The notes under the pieces are model-generated. The model was not told where the DNA came from, made no database searches, and saw only the letters and a list, made by a program, of their open reading frames with translations. Of a DNA stretch of 64,000 bases, positions 34,011 through 46,524 are shown piece after piece (positions within the stretch are counted from its first letter, which is position 1; every line of letters begins with the position of its first letter). A program made the position numbers and the translations under genes. Source of the DNA: Cymbidium sinense (lineage: Eukaryota; Streptophyta; Magnoliopsida; Asparagales; Orchidaceae); contig CM038218.1 in NCBI GenBank assembly GCA_021442155.1, positions 64,540,474-64,604,473 on the forward strand. Direction: 5' to 3'.

Positions 34011-37000
34011 AACAAAATAAGAGATTCGATGTTTGGTGTAATTTTTGTTTTCTTTCATGACAAACAATAAACAAATCTATTTTTGAGGCAGGTAAGTCAT
34101 TCATAGAGGAAGGATGGATTTCATACTCATTAGTAATAGGTTTATTATCTTCAAACTTGAAGTAATAAATTCAACACCTAACTTGAATTTTTAAATTTAC
34201 ACAAGTCTTGAAATGGGAGATCTTCTTTATTAAACTCGAAGTGGAGTGGTCGCATTTGGCATCCATGTCTATTTTTAATTTCATGTGTGGATTCCTGTTC
34301 AACTATAGGTATTTTAGTAGTGAATTCAAATTCAATTTTAGTATTGACTATTGAAGTTTCAATTTTATTTGTGGTAAGGTCATCAGCTATTGAGTACATA
34401 GTTATTGGATTGTTGTTAAAAGTGAAAGTTCCATATCTTTTTTTGATGTCCTTTTCCTTCAAAGATAAGAACCCTAAAAGAAGGGGTTTGTTTTCAAGGT
34501 TGATATACATGAAAAAAATTTATATTCAAATGATAATACTTTAAATGTTTTAGTGGTTAAATGCTAAAAAACACATATTTTAGTGCCCTTGAATCAAATT
34601 TACTTGATTATAAACATGAATATGGCCAAATGAGATATAATGGGATACTTTGGGTGGGATTTTGTTATATACATTTAAATCATAATTAAATTAAAAAAAC
34701 ATGGTTATAGGATTTGATATCCAACATTCTAGATGAATCCATTATTTTAATTTTGCGGTTGTTAGAACATCATCTTCTATAAGATGCTTAGAATATTATT
34801 TTGAAATATTAGAGCTTATACAATATTGAGTAAATGTCTATTCTTTGTTCAATATTTCATTTTGTTGAGGTGTATCAAATTAAGAAAATTCATGGATAAC
34901 ATCTTCCTTCTCTTTGAAATATTGATTAAAATAGTTTCTTGTTTTATCAAGCCTATTTTTAAATATAATTTTCAAATTGTGTGTTTATCATTTTTTGAAA
35001 GTTGGATAAACTACTACTTATTTCATATTTCTTTCATGTAAAAAAAAAATCCAAAAATATCTGTTTAATCATGAAAATACTAGTACACAATTGCAGTTTT
35101 GTTTCATTATGTTCTTTTGGAGTTTCAAGAGGAGCATTGTAGGATATTAAAGGTTGATTATTTTGAAGTATCCTAAGTATTTCTATCTAATTGAGTATTA
35201 TTTATTTAAGATATAGAGATATTTTTTATAGGTGCAAGCCCTTATGATTAATGTAGGGCTTTATGCCATAACTTTTGGGAAGGTTGATTAGCTCAATAGA
35301 TTGATTCTTCACAAGTATCTACGTTGGTTGGGGCGATATGTCGAAGTGTTCGAACAAAATATACTTTCATAAGAAGTGTGGAATTAACTTTGGACTGAAA
35401 GGCTCTGAGGCATGAAGCATGGTCAATCATGATTTAATGATATTATATGATGATGGATTGGAAGTATGGCATGGTTTATTTGTATTAAAGTGACTTAGAA
35501 CATGAAGCATAGATGATCACAATTTAAAAGAGATGAGCATTATGTTGGCTTAAAGCCATGACATGGACAATTCAAATATTCAAAAATGGACTCAAGCACA
35601 TTCTAAAAAGGGAATACCATAAAGCATACTTGGTTTTGGTAGATTTCTTGCTATGGGGCACTCATCATTATTAATTATAGTTCTTATTAAACATTTGACT
35701 TAGTTGCTATTCTTTGAGGGTTGATTTTGTTCATTCTAAGAATGACTAAATCTTACCTAATAAAGGAGCCACGAGCCAAGCTTAAGTTATTGTTTGAAGT
35801 TTAGCTTACTTTGAAGAGGCGCTTTTGGCAGACTTGACTTGGTGCCCACTTTGTTGAGTGTTGAGTTTACCTTAGTTAACTGATTTAGAAGTTGGTTAGT
35901 TGAAATTAGTTTATTTTTTTGTTCAATTGTTAATTTTGTGTCAATCCAATTTAAGGGACGTAAAGAATATTAATCTGTTCAATTTAGTTTAATTTTGAAA
36001 TGTGGATCTTTCTTATTGGAGGAAGGCCCATTTGGCTTGAGGGTCGTGTTATCACAAATTTGGCTCAGTGTTGAATCATAGGGCTATACTTGGTGGGCTT
36101 ATTGATTTTGTGACGGTCCAATTAATTTTATTGGGCTTATATTCTAAGAAAGCCTATAAATATGATTTAAAATCCAAGGATGAGGAAAGTTCAAGAATTC
36201 GTCTTATAAGTCTAAAGACAAAAAAAGTCCCAAAGGTGACACTTAAAATCTTGATGGAGAGGAAAGGCCATAAATAAGACTTATGTTTTGAAAATAGAGA
36301 GGCCTAAATTTGTTCATCAAAACTTTTGTTTGATAGCCATAAATAAGACTTATGCCAATGCTATTCCAATTATCTCGATGAAGCATGATGCTGCATTAGT
36401 ATGCCTTGAAGTGCCAAGGTCTTTGGCAACTCTTCTTGGAATTGGGATTTAGTGTCATGTTATTTAGTAAGGGATCTTATCCTTTTAAAAGTTGGCCATG
36501 GAGGTGAAGAAATTTTGAAATATTACATTGAGCTAATTTTAATTGTCTGCAACATTAGTATTTGTCCAAGGGTTGGTAGCTTCAAGTTTTTTTTTTTTTT
36601 TTTTTTTTAATATTTTATGAAACATTTTGAGTTAGTGGTATCCAAGCAATCTTTTCTTGTCGTTCAAAATCATCGAGGCAAATCAAATGTCCCACACTTC
36701 CATATAACCATGAAGAGAGACTTCTTTAAGTTTGAGAATTTATGATCTTTTGTAAAATATTTAATGAATATTTCTAAGATTAATGGTATTTTAATAATTT
36801 GACTCTATTTTAGGGGTAATTGAGTTAGGTTAGATGCTCCACACTTTTAATTCAATCATGACAAGGTTTTATGAATTCTGAGAATCTTTGCACTCCCTAG
36901 AATATTTCATGATTATTTAAAGTCTAAAGCCATGTTGGTGATTTTCGAATGGTAGATTTATAATTTCAGCAAATACATGATGTGATGCTTTGTTTGCATC

Positions 37001-38810
37001 CTTGGTATTGATAAGTTTGATTACTTGTGTTTGAGAAGAGGAAGCGAAGGGGACCTCACTTGACCTGACTTGAGTTCTAGTACCTATTTGGCAATGTTGA
37101 GTTCATGAGAGAGTTCATGCAATTGACTTTTTTTACATATATTTATATTTTTTCTTATTTCATGATCTTAGATGCATTTTAGTTCATTTTAAGTTGCACA
37201 TGTTCAAGTTTGTTCTTAGATGTCGGGCTTGGTAATTCTTTTATAGCAATCTCATGATTTCACAAGAGAGTTAGGGATAAACTTATCAATCTACCTAGCC
37301 ATGCCTACTATAACATGAAAGGTGTCATGCGGTGCATGAGGTAATCAAGCCCTATTTTTAGTATGTCCTATCGACGTCAAGAAATTCAGGCATAAGTGGT
37401 GTATTATAACAAGGCTATGATGTCTATTCTATCAGTTCCAAGAAATGTGAGTAGAGGATCTCATTTTTTTCCTATAGGGATTAGTACAACATAAAAATAA
37501 TAGAATTTTTTATAATTATAAAATTTTTCCTACCAAGAGTGGTGCACATGGATCTTGTCATAATATCTTTATTACGCAATAATAATAAGATATCATCATT
37601 TAGTTTCCCTATCATCCCAAAAAATACGTGCATAATTGATAGATGTCATCCTCTACCTTGTGGATAAGCAAAGTGTGAACCTTTGCAAACATTGGCCAAC
37701 ATAATTGAGGTAAAAAGTCTTTAAAATAAATTTAAAATACTAACTCAATAAAAGGTGTACACGAAAAAAATTTTATAGCACTCGGACATCATTGTTGGGT
37801 TTGAATATTTGAAAATTGACAATCAAATCCATTAAGAAAAATGCTCTTATGTTTAATATTTATTAAGGAGGTGAGATAGGAGTTTTTTTGCTCTAGGGTG
37901 GGTAAAGAGAGGAAGCAGATAAAAAGAGGAGAATTTTTCCTTTATTTTTAAGTAATAAAATTAAAAAGAAAAAAAACATGACTACAATTGAAGAAGCCTC
38001 TATATTTTTAATTATTTATCTTTTTCTCAATTTTTTAATTTTAGCACAAATTTTCTTTTTGTGATGTATTATTTTTTCTTTTTTGGTTTTGCTTCCTTGA
38101 AAAATCATTTTTCATTTTCATTTCTATTTTTTAATATCTTTTTTTGTGTGTGTATATATTTTTTATCTCTTCTTTGAATTCCAACAAAATTTATATGCAT
38201 GTGTGTTTGAAACATAAGAAAGAACATATGGTGTCTTTGGATTCGGATATTATCAAGCATTTTAGATTTTTGTTTGATTCACATTCACATGTTGGTTGCA
38301 TAGGAGTAATATGAATTCATAATGTATTTCTTATGGAGGAAGTAAGCATTGCTATAGAAACTATGGTTGAACAACTTTATCTAATAATGAATCTTGCATG
38401 AATACATAAATATATGCATCTATCTAATTTTTTTCATATTAAGGTGTTTTTGAATAGTATTAGTAACAAAGGACTTCATTGTTTTAAGCTTAATGAGAGG
38501 GCCAGGAATGTGTTAGATTTAGGTTTAAGAATGTTCTCGAGTTCAAGCCTAGCAAAAGGCTTGACTATTAATATCTAGTTACCATCATCATAGTAATTTG
38601 TAGACTCTGAGTCTTTATAATTGTAATTCTCAGGTAGACAAATCAATGTGCTCAAGGATTTATTAGACTTTTCATAGAATTTTTAATTTGTGGAGTGACA
38701 CAAGTGCCTAAACTTCTTGAATTGGCTAGTAACATGAGTGTTTGATTTTTTTTATAATATGAGTTATCTTGATGAAATGGCTTTGGATAGGGTTGCATGG
38801 TATGATTAGA
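34010..38810 (-). other. Probable internal region of the copia remnant; no domain recognised
   Basis: Between the RT remnant and the primer binding site (39,508) the copia gag, protease and integrase should lie on the minus strand. I cannot recognise them. The minus-strand frame at 34,178-34,510 (110 codons) is the longest there and unidentified. Frames at 34,287, 34,826 and 36,068 (plus) also lack domains. A T22 run lies at 36,587-36,608. AGGCCATAAATAAGACTTATG-like words repeat near 36,262 and 36,337. Confidence 0.4.
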
Positions 38811-38813
38811 AGG

Positions 38814-38905
38814 TTTAGGGTTTAGGGTTTAGGGTTTAGGGTTTAGGGTTTAGGGTTTAGGTTTTAGGGTTTAGGGTTTAGGGTTTTAGGGTTTAGGGTT
38901 TAGGG
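38814..38905 (+). repeat. Interstitial telomere-type repeat, TTTAGGG x 13
   Basis: About thirteen consecutive units. Ten are exact TTTAGGG, two are TTTTAGGG and one is TTTAGG. This is the Arabidopsis-type plant telomere repeat in the TTTAGGG orientation on the plus strand. The flanks are ordinary AT-rich DNA, so this is an internal site and not a chromosome end. Confidence 0.97.
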
Positions 38906-40195
38906 TTTAAGATATTTGATTATTTAAGAATACTTGGTATGATTATATATATCATCATTGAAATTCCTTGAAGATAAATTATGATACTTATTAGATTAAT
39001 AATGATTGAAATTATTGGCGTAATCACGGTTGTAATATGCCTCATTATAAGCACGAGATTGATTGTAATAGACTGCTTACAATATGACTCATTGCAATTA
39101 TCATAATGATAAGGATCATATTTATTTAATTGATCTTTACATCATAATACAATTTTAAACTTACATATTTATAAGATTAATGAAGCTTCTAATAAACTTT
39201 TCAACCTTGATTTCAAATTGAGTTAAGTGAATTTTTTTTTCAACATATTAGTTTATATTTGCTTAATTTATCTTTCAAACATAGTTATGCATTTTTCATA
39301 GAAGTTTTATTGTTTTAAGGATGTTACTGTGATACATGATGGAAATTATGTTGTTTAGGTTAGGACTATGATTAAGGTAAAGTTTTGAATTTTTTCCCTA
39401 GAATTTGATGGATGGTGTATTGTGAGATTGCTAAGTGGAAATGAAGGGTAGAGTGGAAGTCAAGGGGGATTGCTAGGGTTTTAATGTAATTCCTTCCTAA
39501 AAATTTAGCTCTGATACCAAGTTATAGAATAAAATCATTTAAATGCTAAATTGATGTAATTAGTATTTTGATACCTAATTAAGGGGGGTGGGAGCCTTGT
39601 GATTAGAATCTCCGTGATCTACTTCTTCTCTTATTTTTTTTTTACTTTAAATTGATTGATTTGTTCTTGAATTCAATATTAATGAGAAGGATGAATTAGG
39701 TTTGCAAAAAGGTGAAACTTGAGAGAATATGTGGTAGGATTCGTAAGAGAGAGGAAACATGCTTTGGGAGATTTTAACCAAACAAGAAATTGTTGAGGAG
39801 ATGGAGATTTACAATGAGGGAGTTTAGGGATTTATGGTCTTTGTGAGGAAAGAGAAGAGGGAGTATATGAGGGAAAATCAATGAGAAAAAGTTGATTTGT
39901 TTTATTTTAATTCGTAGAAGGATATTCAAGCTACAAGCACTCAAATATTTTTTTATAAAATTAAGGTTGCATGATAGAATCAAATTAACATAAATTTTAA
40001 CTAAATTCTTAAAAATAGATTAATCTTGTCATCTAATATAAGAAGATAATCCTAAAATTAAATACATTAAACATGAAATTAAAATATTAGAAATCCAAAA
40101 AAATATGTAATAACAAAATTTTATAATATTCTAAGTGAATATTTTACATAGCATCACTGGTACTATATAGGTTTACATGCTTCTTGAAAAGGTAA
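38906..40195. other. Intergenic DNA with the copia 5' end
   Basis: Apart from the primer binding site at 39,508 nothing coding is recognised. The 69-codon minus-strand frame at 39,774 has no domain. DNA to the right of 39,520 would be the copia 5' LTR on the minus strand. Its outer end is not clear. Confidence 0.4.
39508..39519 (-). promoter_or_regulatory. tRNA-iMet primer binding site of a minus-strand LTR retrotransposon
   Basis: The minus strand reads TGGTATCAGAGC, the standard plant primer binding site complementary to the 3' end of initiator methionine tRNA. It is preceded by CTATAACT, where an LTR end would lie. Orientation and distance fit the 5' end of the copia remnant whose RT is at 32,490-34,010, giving an element of roughly 7-8 kb. 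Confidence 0.75.
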
Positions 40196-40199
40196 AACT

Positions 40200-40790
40200 C
40201 CTTGTTGGCACCTTAACTCATACAATTCCTCAATCAGTTAGGCATTTCGCCTTGTAGAGGTAAACCATATACTCATTTTCGCTTTGGGATAGTGTGATTC
40301 CTCACAAAGCTCTCTAGATTTAGATCGATGTTGTTTCTCATACAAGAATAAATCCTCACCACTCTTGCTAATGGAGGGCTTCCACTTTTGCCAGAGAAAA
40401 TTGCTTGACCTTTGAGAGTCATGGTGGAAACACACCTCCTTTCTGATTTTGGCCCATAACCAATTTTTTCATGCATTAGGCATATGAAATTTTATAGCCT
40501 ATGTCAAATAAATTGTCCAAATCAAAATAAAACTTCACAAAATTTGCATTAGATTAAGTCATTTATTTATACCCTTCATGATCTAATCTCTTAGTGAGTG
40601 TTTAAGGACTTAGTCTCTTTTCTAAATAAACAACAATCTAGTTATCTTGCAAAGCATAAGACTTGCCAATATGTATTTAAAATCGTAAGAGAAGTTAATT
40701 GGCCACCCTCATGTAAGCCTAATAAATGGTTTTATCCTCTCATGGAGGTAATCATATACTCATTTTCCTCGACGTCTTGTCAAGTACATG
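40200..40790 (+). repeat. Diverged, rearranged copy of part of the long unit
   Basis: GTAGAGGTAAACCATATAC and CTCTAGATTTAG (40,250-40,330) match about 21,360-21,445. TTTGCATTAGA and TAAGGACTTAGTCTC (40,535-40,620) match about 21,150-21,230. The two blocks are in swapped order relative to the long unit, consistent with the edge of a tandem copy. The 97-codon plus frame at 40,598 and the minus frames at 40,238 and 40,273 lie in this repeat and have no domain. Confidence 0.75.
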
Positions 40791-41545
40791 AATTATTACC
40801 TCATTCATTATATGGTGTAAACATCATTTTCGAACAATTGCTGAATGAAACGATGGTAATTGGAAACTCAAAGATTATCCATTTCTTATGAATTAATACC
40901 TCAAATTTGGTAGCATTATGCAACTCTATAAACTTGAGTAGTTTTTAACTTCTTCTTCCTTCTTTAATTGGAACCATTTAGCACCACACACCACTAAATA
41001 AACAAATAAAATATTAACACCAAATTGCAATGGAAGACAAGCCAAAAGCAACCAAAGATTTCAACTCACCTTGATTTTTATGAAAACCTTCTTGGGGAGA
41101 AATACCAACAGACAGGCTAGAGAGAAAGCCCACCATTTCAATCAAATGTAATTTCAAAGGGACTATGAAACCTTTTCCAAAAAGATATTTAGAAATATAA
41201 CAAAAACTAGAATGGATTAAATTCTCTTAGAAGAAAGTATGCCACATCGCCATGACGGGAAGTTATATTACAAAGGAAGAACTTTTAGAATTCATATTTG
41301 TCGAATCATTAAAATTAACACAATTTTGAGCAGAAGGCATGAATTTCCGAGCAATCGAAGCTATATTAATATGACCATTTCACTTCAAAAGTTAATTTAG
41401 AAGCTAGTTGAGCATCAAATGACCAAAAAAACTTGCGAAAGGGTTATCTTGTCAATTTGCATTCAATAAATCTAAAAAATCGTAATCCAAGCACAAAAGT
41501 GCTCAAATTATTAAAATCTAAATTTCTCCCTATTGTGTATGTTGA
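40790..41545. other. Intergenic DNA, no gene seen
   Basis: AT-rich sequence between the rearranged repeat and the left LTR-like arm. No open frame of note and no known motif. The similarity to the right arm stops abruptly about 41,550, so this is the outer flank of the left arm. Confidence 0.5.
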
Positions 41546-41754
41546 CCTACAAGTATATGTTATTATTCAAATTAAGCGCATATGATAAAATCTATGAAAA
41601 ATCTATGGTGACGTTGCATAATCGGAGAATAAAACCTCATAATTGCGATCAAAACTAATTAATGTATTTCTAAAATTAATCAAATAAAGTTCATTCCATC
41701 AATTCTCAATTAATCAATCAATTAAAATCAATTTTTAATGAAATTACACGCATA

Positions 41755-41990
41755 TCGTCGAAAGCCGACATCAATCTCCGTTCGCGAAATTGATCGCGCC
41801 ATTGTCGCCGAAACGTCAAAACCTATCAAACGACGCATTTTGCGGTCTCGACAAAGTGTATGCAAACGTCGATCGATTCGAGCGCGACATCGCACAATTT
41901 AAGCCCAATTTCACTTCAACCATCGCCGACGCTGTTTAAACGACCTTCGATCGCGAAATCAATCGCGTCGTTGCGCCCAGCATAGTAGAA
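41755..41990 (+). repeat. CpG-rich block in the left LTR-like arm, with an internal repeat
   Basis: A sudden CpG-rich interval in AT-rich DNA. GTTCGCGAAATTGATCGCG and GATCGCGAAATCAATCGCG are two copies about 155 bases apart. Only the right-hand part has a counterpart in the right arm, because about 340 bases (left 41,605-41,910) are missing there. It may be a promoter-proximal or methylation-sensitive part of the LTR, which is inference. Confidence 0.6.
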
Positions 41991-42706
41991 ATACTTACAA
42001 TCGACACCTATATTGCTAGGGTTTATCGAACGAAGTAAATTCATAAAATATTGACGCGAAATTACATTAATTTGTAATTAAGATAATTAGTGGTTGTTTA
42101 ATCTCTTAATCCCCTAACCCTTATCCTAATCTCATCCGCCCAAACCCTCCAATTAGAAATGCCGCCCAATACCCCTCATTGGTCGCCGTTTATGCGACCA
42201 ATCAAAAGGCCGACGCTAATACTCTAAATCAAAGCTAGGGCATTTAACGCCCCCTTTCACGCTGATTGGTTCTCTTTGGTCACACGCAGTCTCTCCTCCT
42301 TTCTCCGAGACACGATTCTCCTCTCTCAGAGATCCTTTTCTCGTTCGACTCCCTCTACCTCTCGTGTTGCTCCTCGCTCGAGCGATCGAAGGCCAAACCG
42401 AGCAGCCCTAGTTGTGACTCACCCCGTCCACTCGAACGACAAACCCTAGCTAGTCGAAACTTCTCTCCTTCTTTCCTCTTAGCATTCGAAACTTCCAGGT
42501 CGTCTCTCTAACCCTAAGCATTTGAGTTCTTTTGGAAGTTAGGGTTTTGGTAAATCTACTTTATCATATGCTTGAGATGATGCTAGGGTTTTGATTTTGA
42601 GATTTTGATGTATGGCCCAAATCTCTTGTTATTTCTTATTACTTACAAATTTTTATGCTTCTCTTCTACTTGAAGTGATTTTCTATGGAAGAAATTACAT
42701 TTGTTT

Positions 42707-42981
42707 AGTCTCTTTCACGTGCTAGATTGAAATCTGAAATTGAAAATGAGGTTTGAAGTGTTGCATGGCTTTAATCCTAGATTATGTGCAAAGTTCTAAG
42801 TCTCTTCCACATACTAGGTTGAAATCTGAAATTGAAAATGGGGTTTGAAGTGTTGCATGGCTTAAATCCTAGATTATATGCAAAGTTTTAAGTCTCTTTC
42901 ACATGCTAGGTTGAAATCTGAAATTGAAAAGGGGGTTTGAAGTGTTGCATGGCTTAAATCCTAGATTATGTGCAAAATTTC
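42707..42981 (+). repeat. Tandem block, 92 bp x 3, left arm
   Basis: AGTCTCTTtCAC starts the copies at 42,707, 42,799 and 42,891. Each contains GAAATCTGAAATTGAAAA, TTTGAAGTGTTGCATGGCTT and CTAGATTATGTGCAAAG. The right arm has the same three copies on the minus strand at about 51,720-51,990, so the triplication existed before the arms separated. Confidence 0.92.
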
Positions 42982-44535
42982 TTGTTTCTTTTGATGCTTC
43001 ACTTTGTTGTTTGGAAAGGTTGATGCTCGTTATATCTCTTTTATATGCTTAAAATTCAATCAAAAATGTGGAAATATGATTTGAGATAATATGTAGCTTA
43101 AACCCTAAGTTACATGTAAGGTTCCTTCTCTTTTATGCTTCAGTTTTGCTGTTTGGATGAAATGATACTTGCCAAGTCTATCTTACATATTCAAATAAAA
43201 TTAGAATTGTGGAAATGAAATTTGAGAAGATATATGGCCCAAATCCTAGTCATATACAAGTTTTCTCCACTCTCATGCTTCAAATTTTTGTTTGGATGGA
43301 ATAATATTCTTTAAGCTTCTCTTATATGCTTAAAATAAAATTTGAAATGTGAAGATGGAGTTAGAAATGATAAAACAATAAATGTGATTGGTTATCCTAT
43401 GATTTGAGATGGTTAGAAATGAAGGGATATGTATATTGGCAATAATTACTTGCTCATTTTTCTACTACTACTTATTAGTGATGAGCTTTATTCTTAAGAG
43501 TTTCTTTGATACGCAAACATGTCTAAATAAGAAAGTTTAACGCTTATGAATGAGCATAGATTTAACTCTTGCAATTGTTGATCAATGATAAGCTATATTC
43601 TCACTTTCTCCATTAAAAGAAAAGTGTTATTTTAATTGAATCTGAAAATTCAGATTTATATATATGTTATTTCCTTTATAAAAAAAAGGAAAGGAAGGGA
43701 AATTATTTGTTGGGGAGTTCTTTATTCTATTGCATGATTAGTTGTCTATCTTACCTTACTTCTATTACTTAGTTGTTTGATAATATGAAGATGAAGATTT
43801 GAACAAAGTTTGTTTTCAATTCTTCTCTTAATTTGACAAACCCAAATGCTAGTATTATTTCATATTCGGATTTTGTGGATTTTACCAATGCTTTACTAAA
43901 TTTGAATTCTCTCTTTTCTTTTGAGTTTATGTAATTTCATGCTTAATGTGGCTATTAATTTTTTTGGTTTTATGGCTCAAACTCTTATGGCTATCATAAT
44001 AAGAGATGAAAGGGAGGCTAGAGATAAAACAAAATGAATGAAATTTTTGTATTCCTTTCATATAAGCATGATTTTGGTAAAACTTCAGATTTTCAAGTTT
44101 CTTTTGTAAGATTAGAAATTTCTTCCTTAGACTTCCATGACATATTATGAAAGGTTGAATGCTAGCTATATTTGGTGTAAACCATTATTCTACTTGTTGA
44201 TTTTTCTCTTGCACAAAAGAAATGAATGAAATATATTACTTTAATATGGGAGGTTGCATATTAACTATGCATAGTAAAAAGTAAAGTATATGTTTATAGT
44301 TTAACACATGAATGTTATCTTGTTCATTGAAAATGGAAAACCTATTTCATCCCTCATATTGAAACAAAAAGGGGAGAAATGACATATACAATAAAAAGTC
44401 ATATGATGATTTTTTATTAATGATGTTTTAATGCAATGCTTAGCTAAACTTATAAATGTCATATCTTGTTTAAATACATATACATATATGCATGTTTATG
44501 TATAAATAAAAGCTTGAAATCTATATAAAGACGCT

Positions 44536-44911
44536 CACATTGTTCCAATATGTAAACTATGAAGATCTATACACATTATTCCAACGTGACAGGGAAATAT
44601 GCTGTGATAAGTACATGTTCACGTTGTTTCAACGTGGTAGGGAAATATATTGCTATAAGTATCCGTTCACATTGTTCCAATGCGGTAGGAAAACTTATGA
44701 TAATGCTCCACGCGTTCAACGCAAAAAAATCATTATAAGATCTGCTCACGCGTTGTTCAACGTGGCGAAAACGCATGATATAAGATCCACGCGTTATTCC
44801 AACGCGACAAAGGAAATCTATCTTTATGTTAACCCATGCACGCTTTTCTGGATGGGAAATAAATTTCTCGTGTCTCACTCATTACACCTACCATACACGC
44901 CTTTCGGCGTG
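44536..44911 (+). repeat. Array of short CACG...CGTG palindromes, left arm
   Basis: Palindromic modules recur every 35-60 bases, at 44,536, 44,572, 44,620, 44,668, 44,709, 44,747, 44,788 and 44,896. Examples are CACGTTGTTTCAACGTG, CACGCGTTGTTCAACGTG, CACGCGTTATTCCAACGCG and CACGCCTTTCGGCGTG. A/T-rich spacers often contain GGGAAAT and ATAAG. The right arm carries the same array in reverse at about 49,930-50,260. The 146-codon plus frame and 100-codon minus frame across it follow the repeat and have no domain. Confidence 0.85.
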
Positions 44912-45719
44912 GGAAGGCCCAAGCGCTATATGCGGTGGATGAGGTTGTTGAAAATTTTTATAAAAAAAGGGAAGATGTAAATGCTTAAGTTATTATTTGA
45001 ATTTCTATATCATACATATGTGTATTTATGCTTAACTTGGTATTATGCAAACTATCATACCATGTGACAATTATAATGTGTTTATTAATGCTTAGCTCAA
45101 TTGTATTTGAATTATCATGTTATGAGGCAAATCTTGTTTAAAATTTTAATCACTTTTGGTTAAAATGGTGATTATGCTACATGAGTGAGTTATTTGAAAA
45201 TAAAACACTTCATGCTTATGTTTATGAGTCTTATTAGTAAGCATATATTTATGACATAACTCTCGCCTAAGTCATAAAATTAGATTTGTTCATTTGACAA
45301 TAATTTTTACGCTTACGCAAATAGAAATAGGAAAGAAGATGTTCTTATTGTTACATGATTTAAATCTTGATTTATTTGCATGATTTAAATCTTGATTTAC
45401 TATCTAATGCACATTCATATGAGATAATGATGTACAAATCTGAAGTACTAAGTTAGACATAACTTACAAGTATGAATTAGACTATTTTCTTTGCAAGTTG
45501 GGTAGATTCCCTTAAAGGATTTAGGCTTGCAATATATCTTGTGAGAAAGAGAAGAGAAATGAGAGAGTAAAGCCTCATGAGAGGGGGATCCTCTCTTATT
45601 TATAAGCCCCTTAGCATGATGCCAAAAAAAGAGAAAACAAAAAAAAGTGGCACTTGTGTTATCCCATTAATTTCCTTTTCTTTGTGTTTTTATCATAAGT
45701 TTGCATGTAATGAGATTAA

Positions 45720-46280
45720 TTTAGTTTGTCACTTGTCTTTAATAGTGCATGACATGCAGTTATGTCTTTATCATTTTCTCTTTAATGTTAGATAAAACAT
45801 AAGTTTAAGGGAAGATTAACTATCTTTTTTTCATTATTTCTCCCAATGTCATACCACATGCACATGCATATAAAAAGATCAAACCTCTTTTTGTCATTTT
45901 TTATCTTTAATGTTGGATGACAAGAATATAAGTTTAAGGGAAGATTAACTATCTCTTTGTCATTTCCTCTCAATGTCATATCACATGTCATACCACAAGC
46001 ACGTGCATGTGAGAAAATCTTTAACCTTCTTTGTCATTTATCTTTAATGTTGGATGACAAGAACATAAGTTTAAGAGAATATTAACTTCATTTTTTTCAT
46101 TTTCTCTCAATGTCATACCACATGTATATGCATGCAAGAAGATCTTTAACTTGGTTTGTCATTTTCCTTTAAATGTTATATGATAAAAATATAAATCTAA
46201 AGGAAAATTAACTATTTTATTGTCATTTACCTCTTAATGTCACATGACATATACATAAATCTAAGAAGAGACTTACTTTT
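45720..46280 (+). repeat. Tandem block, about 130 bp x 4, left arm
   Basis: AAGTTTAAGGGAAGATTAAC or close variants occur at 45,801, 45,930, 46,067 and 46,193. Each is followed by TCATTTTCTCTCAATGTCATACCACATG and GCATG words. The right arm carries the mirror copy at about 48,640-49,120. Confidence 0.85.
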
Positions 46281-46524
46281 TTTTGTCATCTTCTCATAAT
46301 GTCTCCATAAAATGTACATGGGTCTAAGGGGAATCTTTGTTTCTTTTGTCATCTCCTCTTTCCTTATTTATGAATACATGTCATGATAAAAAGAGAAACA
46401 TGAGCTATCTTAAATAGAATTGGATCATAATATCATGCTACTTTATTTTTCTCACTTAGGCCTTTACAAAAAAAATGGTCCATCTAGAATTGATGAACTT
46501 CTTCTTTATATGAAAGACCCATTG

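Noticed and set aside
44540..44980. A 146-codon frame with repeated TLFQRGRE-like peptides, considered as a repeat protein
   Set aside because: The peptide repeats follow the palindrome array of an LTR. The mirror arm does not keep the frame, and no start context or domain supports it.
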